A DNA stretch of 64,000 bases from Neisseria chenwenguii. GTDB lineage: Bacteria; Pseudomonadota; Gammaproteobacteria; Burkholderiales; Neisseriaceae. The translations under genes and the position numbers were made by a program. How positions within the stretch are numbered: the stretch's first letter is position 1; the number at the start of each line of letters is the position of its first letter. The notes under the pieces were generated by a model. That model was not told the origin of the DNA, searched no databases, and saw only the letters and a list, made by a program, of their open reading frames with translations. Below are positions 62,157 through 64,000 of the stretch, in pieces. The stretch lies in the NCBI RefSeq assembly GCF_002216145.1, contig NZ_CP022278.1, positions 1,488,001 through 1,552,000 of the forward strand, written 5' to 3'.

Positions 62157-63146
62157 ATGTCCTACAAACTCAATGAATTGGAAAATCCGAAACCGCAGTC
62201 TTCAAGCGGAAATTGGGAGCGTGATACATTGCGCGACGTACTGCTCGAAGCCTACAAAGAACAGCGCCGCGCCCGAATCTGGCGCAATATCTGGCGCGGC
62301 GTGGCGGCGCTGCTGTTTCTCGGCTTCTTAGGCGCAGTCAGCAGCAGTGGCGACAGCAAGAGCCCGATGATGCAGATGCAGGCATCGGAAAAACATACCG
62401 CGCTGATCAGCCTCAACGGCGTCATCGGCGGCGGTTTCGACGACCAGGTCAAAATGCTGCGCGACAGCATGGAGGCGGTCTATAAAAACGGCAAGGCCCA
62501 AGCCATCATTATCCGCGCCAACAGTCCCGGTGGCTCGCCCGTCGTTTCCAGTATCGCCTTTAATGAAATCCGCCAACTCAAGGCACAACATCCGAAAATC
62601 CCCGTGTATGTCGTGGCGGAAGACATGTGCGCTTCGGGCTGTTACTACATCGCCGCGGCAGCGGACAAAATTTATGCCGACCCATCCAGCGTGGTCGGCA
62701 GCATCGGCGTGATCGGTGGCGGTTTCGACGCGACCGGTCTGATGGACAAACTCGGCGTCAAACGCCGTCTGAAAATCGCCGGCAGCAACAAAGGCATGGG
62801 CGACCCGTTTACGCCTGAAACGCCCGAACAAACCAAAATCTGGCAGCAGACTTTGGGCGACATCCACGCCGAATTTATCAAAGCGGTCAAACTCGGGCGT
62901 GGAGGCCGTCTGAAAGACGCCGCCAATCCCGACGTGTTCAGCGGCCGCATCTATACCGGCGTTGAGGCGAAAAAAGTCGGCCTGATCGACGATTTCGGCA
63001 ACATTTACAGCGTCGCCCGCGATGTGGTGAAAACACCGAATCTGGTCAACTACACGCCCGAAGACGAATGGAGCAAACTGCTGGGCCGCAAATTCGGTGC
63101 GGAAGTAAAAGCGCAGGTTAAAGAGGCGCTGCACGGGATTTGGTAG
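62157..63146 (+). CDS. S49 family peptidase (short SppA-like signal peptide peptidase)
   Basis: From ATG 62157 the 330-residue protein has a cytoplasmic tail and one membrane helix (about 45-60, GVAALLFLGFLGAVSS). The ClpP-like S49 domain follows with NSPGGSP, the catalytic Ser160 in MCASGCYYIAAAAD and Lys212 in GSNKGMGDPF. It is half the length of E. coli SppA, as in many bacteria. It would degrade leftover signal peptides at the membrane. The upstream open frame to 62097 is DUS sequence. In-frame DUS copies encode KRRLKIAG and GGRLKDA. Confidence 0.92.
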   Translation: MSYKLNELENPKPQSSSGNWERDTLRDVLLEAYKEQRRARIWRNIWRGVAALLFLGFLGAVSSSGDSKSPMMQMQASEKHTALISLNGVIGGGFDDQVKMLRDSMEAVYKNGKAQAIIIRANSPGGSPVVSSIAFNEIRQLKAQHPKIPVYVVAEDMCASGCYYIAAAADKIYADPSSVVGSIGVIGGGFDATGLMDKLGVKRRLKIAGSNKGMGDPFTPETPEQTKIWQQTLGDIHAEFIKAVKLGRGGRLKDAANPDVFSGRIYTGVEAKKVGLIDDFGNIYSVARDVVKTPNLVNYTPEDEWSKLLGRKFGAEVKAQVKEALHGIW

Positions 63147-63173
63147 GATTCGGCAAGATGCCCGATCTACGGT

Positions 63174-63260
63174 TATAGTGTAATGACTGAAAAAAACGAA
63201 ATATGTAGGCTGGGCTTCAGCCCGGCCTACTCAGTTTGGTTTTTTAGAAGTTTCACTATA
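63174..63260. repeat. 87 bp element with Correia-type ends enclosing a REP
   Basis: TATAGTGTAATGACTGAAAA at the left and TTTTTTAGAAGTTTCACTATA-like sequence at the right form inverted ends. The centre is not the Correia core but the palindrome GTAGGCTGGGCTTCAGCCC continuing to CCTAC (63205-63230). Confidence 0.65.
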
Positions 63261-63293
63261 TGTTCCTGTTTTTTAAACAATTCAAGCAAAACC

Positions 63294-63332
63294 CCGATGC
63301 CGTCTGAAAGCTGTATTTTCAGACGGCATCGG
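63294..63332 (+). terminator. Inverted ATGCCGTCTGAA pair
   Basis: CCGATGCCGTCTGAAA and TTTCAGACGGCATCGG form a perfect hairpin about 150 bases after the S49 peptidase. These are AT-type DUS units, a minority in this window. Confidence 0.6.
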
Positions 63333-63478
63333 CTTGTCTGCCGTCTGTTTGCAGGCGGGCGGCGGCGGATTTGTCAGAATATCCCGCCTGCTCTGTCTAA
63401 TCCTATATACGGCCGTCTGCAAACAAGCGCCGCGGCTGTATACGGCATCGACAGATTAACCAAAGACGGGAGTATGAA

Positions 63479-63931
63479 ATGAAAACATTGTGCCAACGGT
63501 TTCAACAATCCGACATCGACATCGCCGTATTGCGTTTTTCCGTTATCTTTATCATTGCGCTGTTCGGTATCTACAAATGGTTTGATTTTGAGGTTGAGGC
63601 GCTCAAGCCGCTGATTTCCGGCTCTTGGCTCAATTTCCTTTACACGCTGTTCGGTTTTCACGGCGCCAGCTATTTTCTCGGCGTCGTCGAGGGCATCGCC
63701 TATATCGCGCTGGCGCTGGGTTATGTCAAACCCAAAATCGGCGTCGTCGGCGATTTGCTGGTCATCCTCATCGGCGTGGTGACGCTGAGCACGCTGCCAC
63801 AGGTGGGTATGGACAGCTTTATCGTGAAAGACATCATCCTGCTGGGCGCGGGGCTGGTGTTGTTGAAACATGATTTCGGTAAGGTCAAAAAAGCGCAGGT
63901 CATCCCGGTTGTAAAAAATATAGTGGAGTGA
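63479..63931 (+). CDS. DUF417 (YkgB/RclC-like) membrane protein
   Basis: The 150-residue inner-membrane protein has four helices. IAVLRFSVIFIIALFGIYKWFDFEVEALKPLI and the GVVEGIAYIALALGY and VVTLSTLPQVGMD segments are typical of DUF417, whose E. coli member RclC is linked to reactive-chlorine resistance. It is shorter than most members. The function here is unknown. ATG 63479 follows GACGGGAG. The gene ends in ATATAGTGGAG, which resembles a Correia left end. The window ends 69 bases later with a DUS. Confidence 0.82.
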   Translation: MKTLCQRFQQSDIDIAVLRFSVIFIIALFGIYKWFDFEVEALKPLISGSWLNFLYTLFGFHGASYFLGVVEGIAYIALALGYVKPKIGVVGDLLVILIGVVTLSTLPQVGMDSFIVKDIILLGAGLVLLKHDFGKVKKAQVIPVVKNIVE

Positions 63932-64000
63932 ATGAAAAACGCAAACTGCGCAGGCAGGGCGCCTGCCTCAGCAAATCAAATGCCGTCTGAAAACAGATGT

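Larger units (their letters stand above)
63147..63478. other. Region between the S49 peptidase and the DUF417 gene
   Basis: About 330 bases hold the REP/Correia hybrid at 63174-63260, a DUS hairpin at 63294-63332 and unique sequence with TCCTATATAC. No gene is seen. Confidence 0.5.

Overview
The window is a chromosomal segment of a Neisseria species. The 10-12 base DNA uptake sequence (DUS) GCCGTCTGAA occurs throughout on both strands, between genes and in frame inside them. The neisserial division/cell-wall order (murF-mraY-murD-ftsW-murG-murC-ddl-ftsQ-ftsA-ftsZ), Correia-type elements, dRS3 repeats and the neisserial type IV pilus genes agree with this. Most DUS copies read AGGCCGTCTGAA rather than ATGCCGTCTGAA. 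Together with a far/emr-type efflux locus that has its own regulator and outer-membrane channel, this points to a commensal rather than to N. meningitidis or N. gonorrhoeae. I cannot name the species. I saw no rRNA, tRNA, CRISPR array, insertion sequence or prophage.

Layout. 0-4 kb: an NYN/LOTUS protein, a frameshifted PD-(D/E)XK nuclease-like gene, an M23 peptidase lipoprotein and a frameshifted Abi_2 gene. 4-17.6 kb: the distal dcw cluster, interrupted between mraY and murD by an AT-rich orphan SLATT gene. 18-25 kb: DAHP synthase (aroG), an OPT transporter, rsmJ and a FimV/TspA-like protein. 25.4-28.7 kb: yciB-yciI-bolA-PPIase and a heptosyltransferase. 29-34 kb: pilF-pilG-pilD-coaE-yacG. 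34-37.6 kb: a four-gene Gtr-like lipid-linked glycosylation cassette with a methyltransferase. 37.7-43.6 kb: a MetE-like enzyme, a secreted ATP-dependent DNA ligase, an MBL hydrolase, an OmpA/DUF937 protein, a BamE-like lipoprotein and a YkuD protein. 43.7-45.1 kb: queF-yhhQ behind a candidate preQ1 riboswitch. 45.6-51 kb: a MarR regulator plus a complete tripartite MFS efflux system. 51-59.3 kb: thrB, a YgjP-like protease, plsC, gmhB, a glycosyltransferase, an aromatic amino acid permease and gapA. 59.8-64 kb: a ZIP zinc transporter behind a Zur-like box, argJ, an S49 peptidase and a DUF417 protein.

How the genes work together. The dcw genes make lipid II and assemble the divisome. pilF/G/D assemble and process type IV pili, which together with DUS serve DNA uptake. 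gmhB, the heptosyltransferase and plsC feed LOS and membrane synthesis. queF and yhhQ are a queuosine pair. The efflux locus forms a continuous channel from the inner to the outer membrane.

The intergenic DNA is unusually rich in small mobile repeats. There are five Correia-like elements in the two classical sizes, one dRS3 pair, and many GTAG-headed palindromes of the REP type. Many genes end in inverted DUS pairs that probably act as terminators. The items most worth following up are the Gtr-like cassette, the orphan SLATT gene in the dcw cluster, the preQ1 element with an inserted hairpin, the Zur-like operator, the REP/Correia hybrid, and the two single-event frameshifts in defence-like genes.
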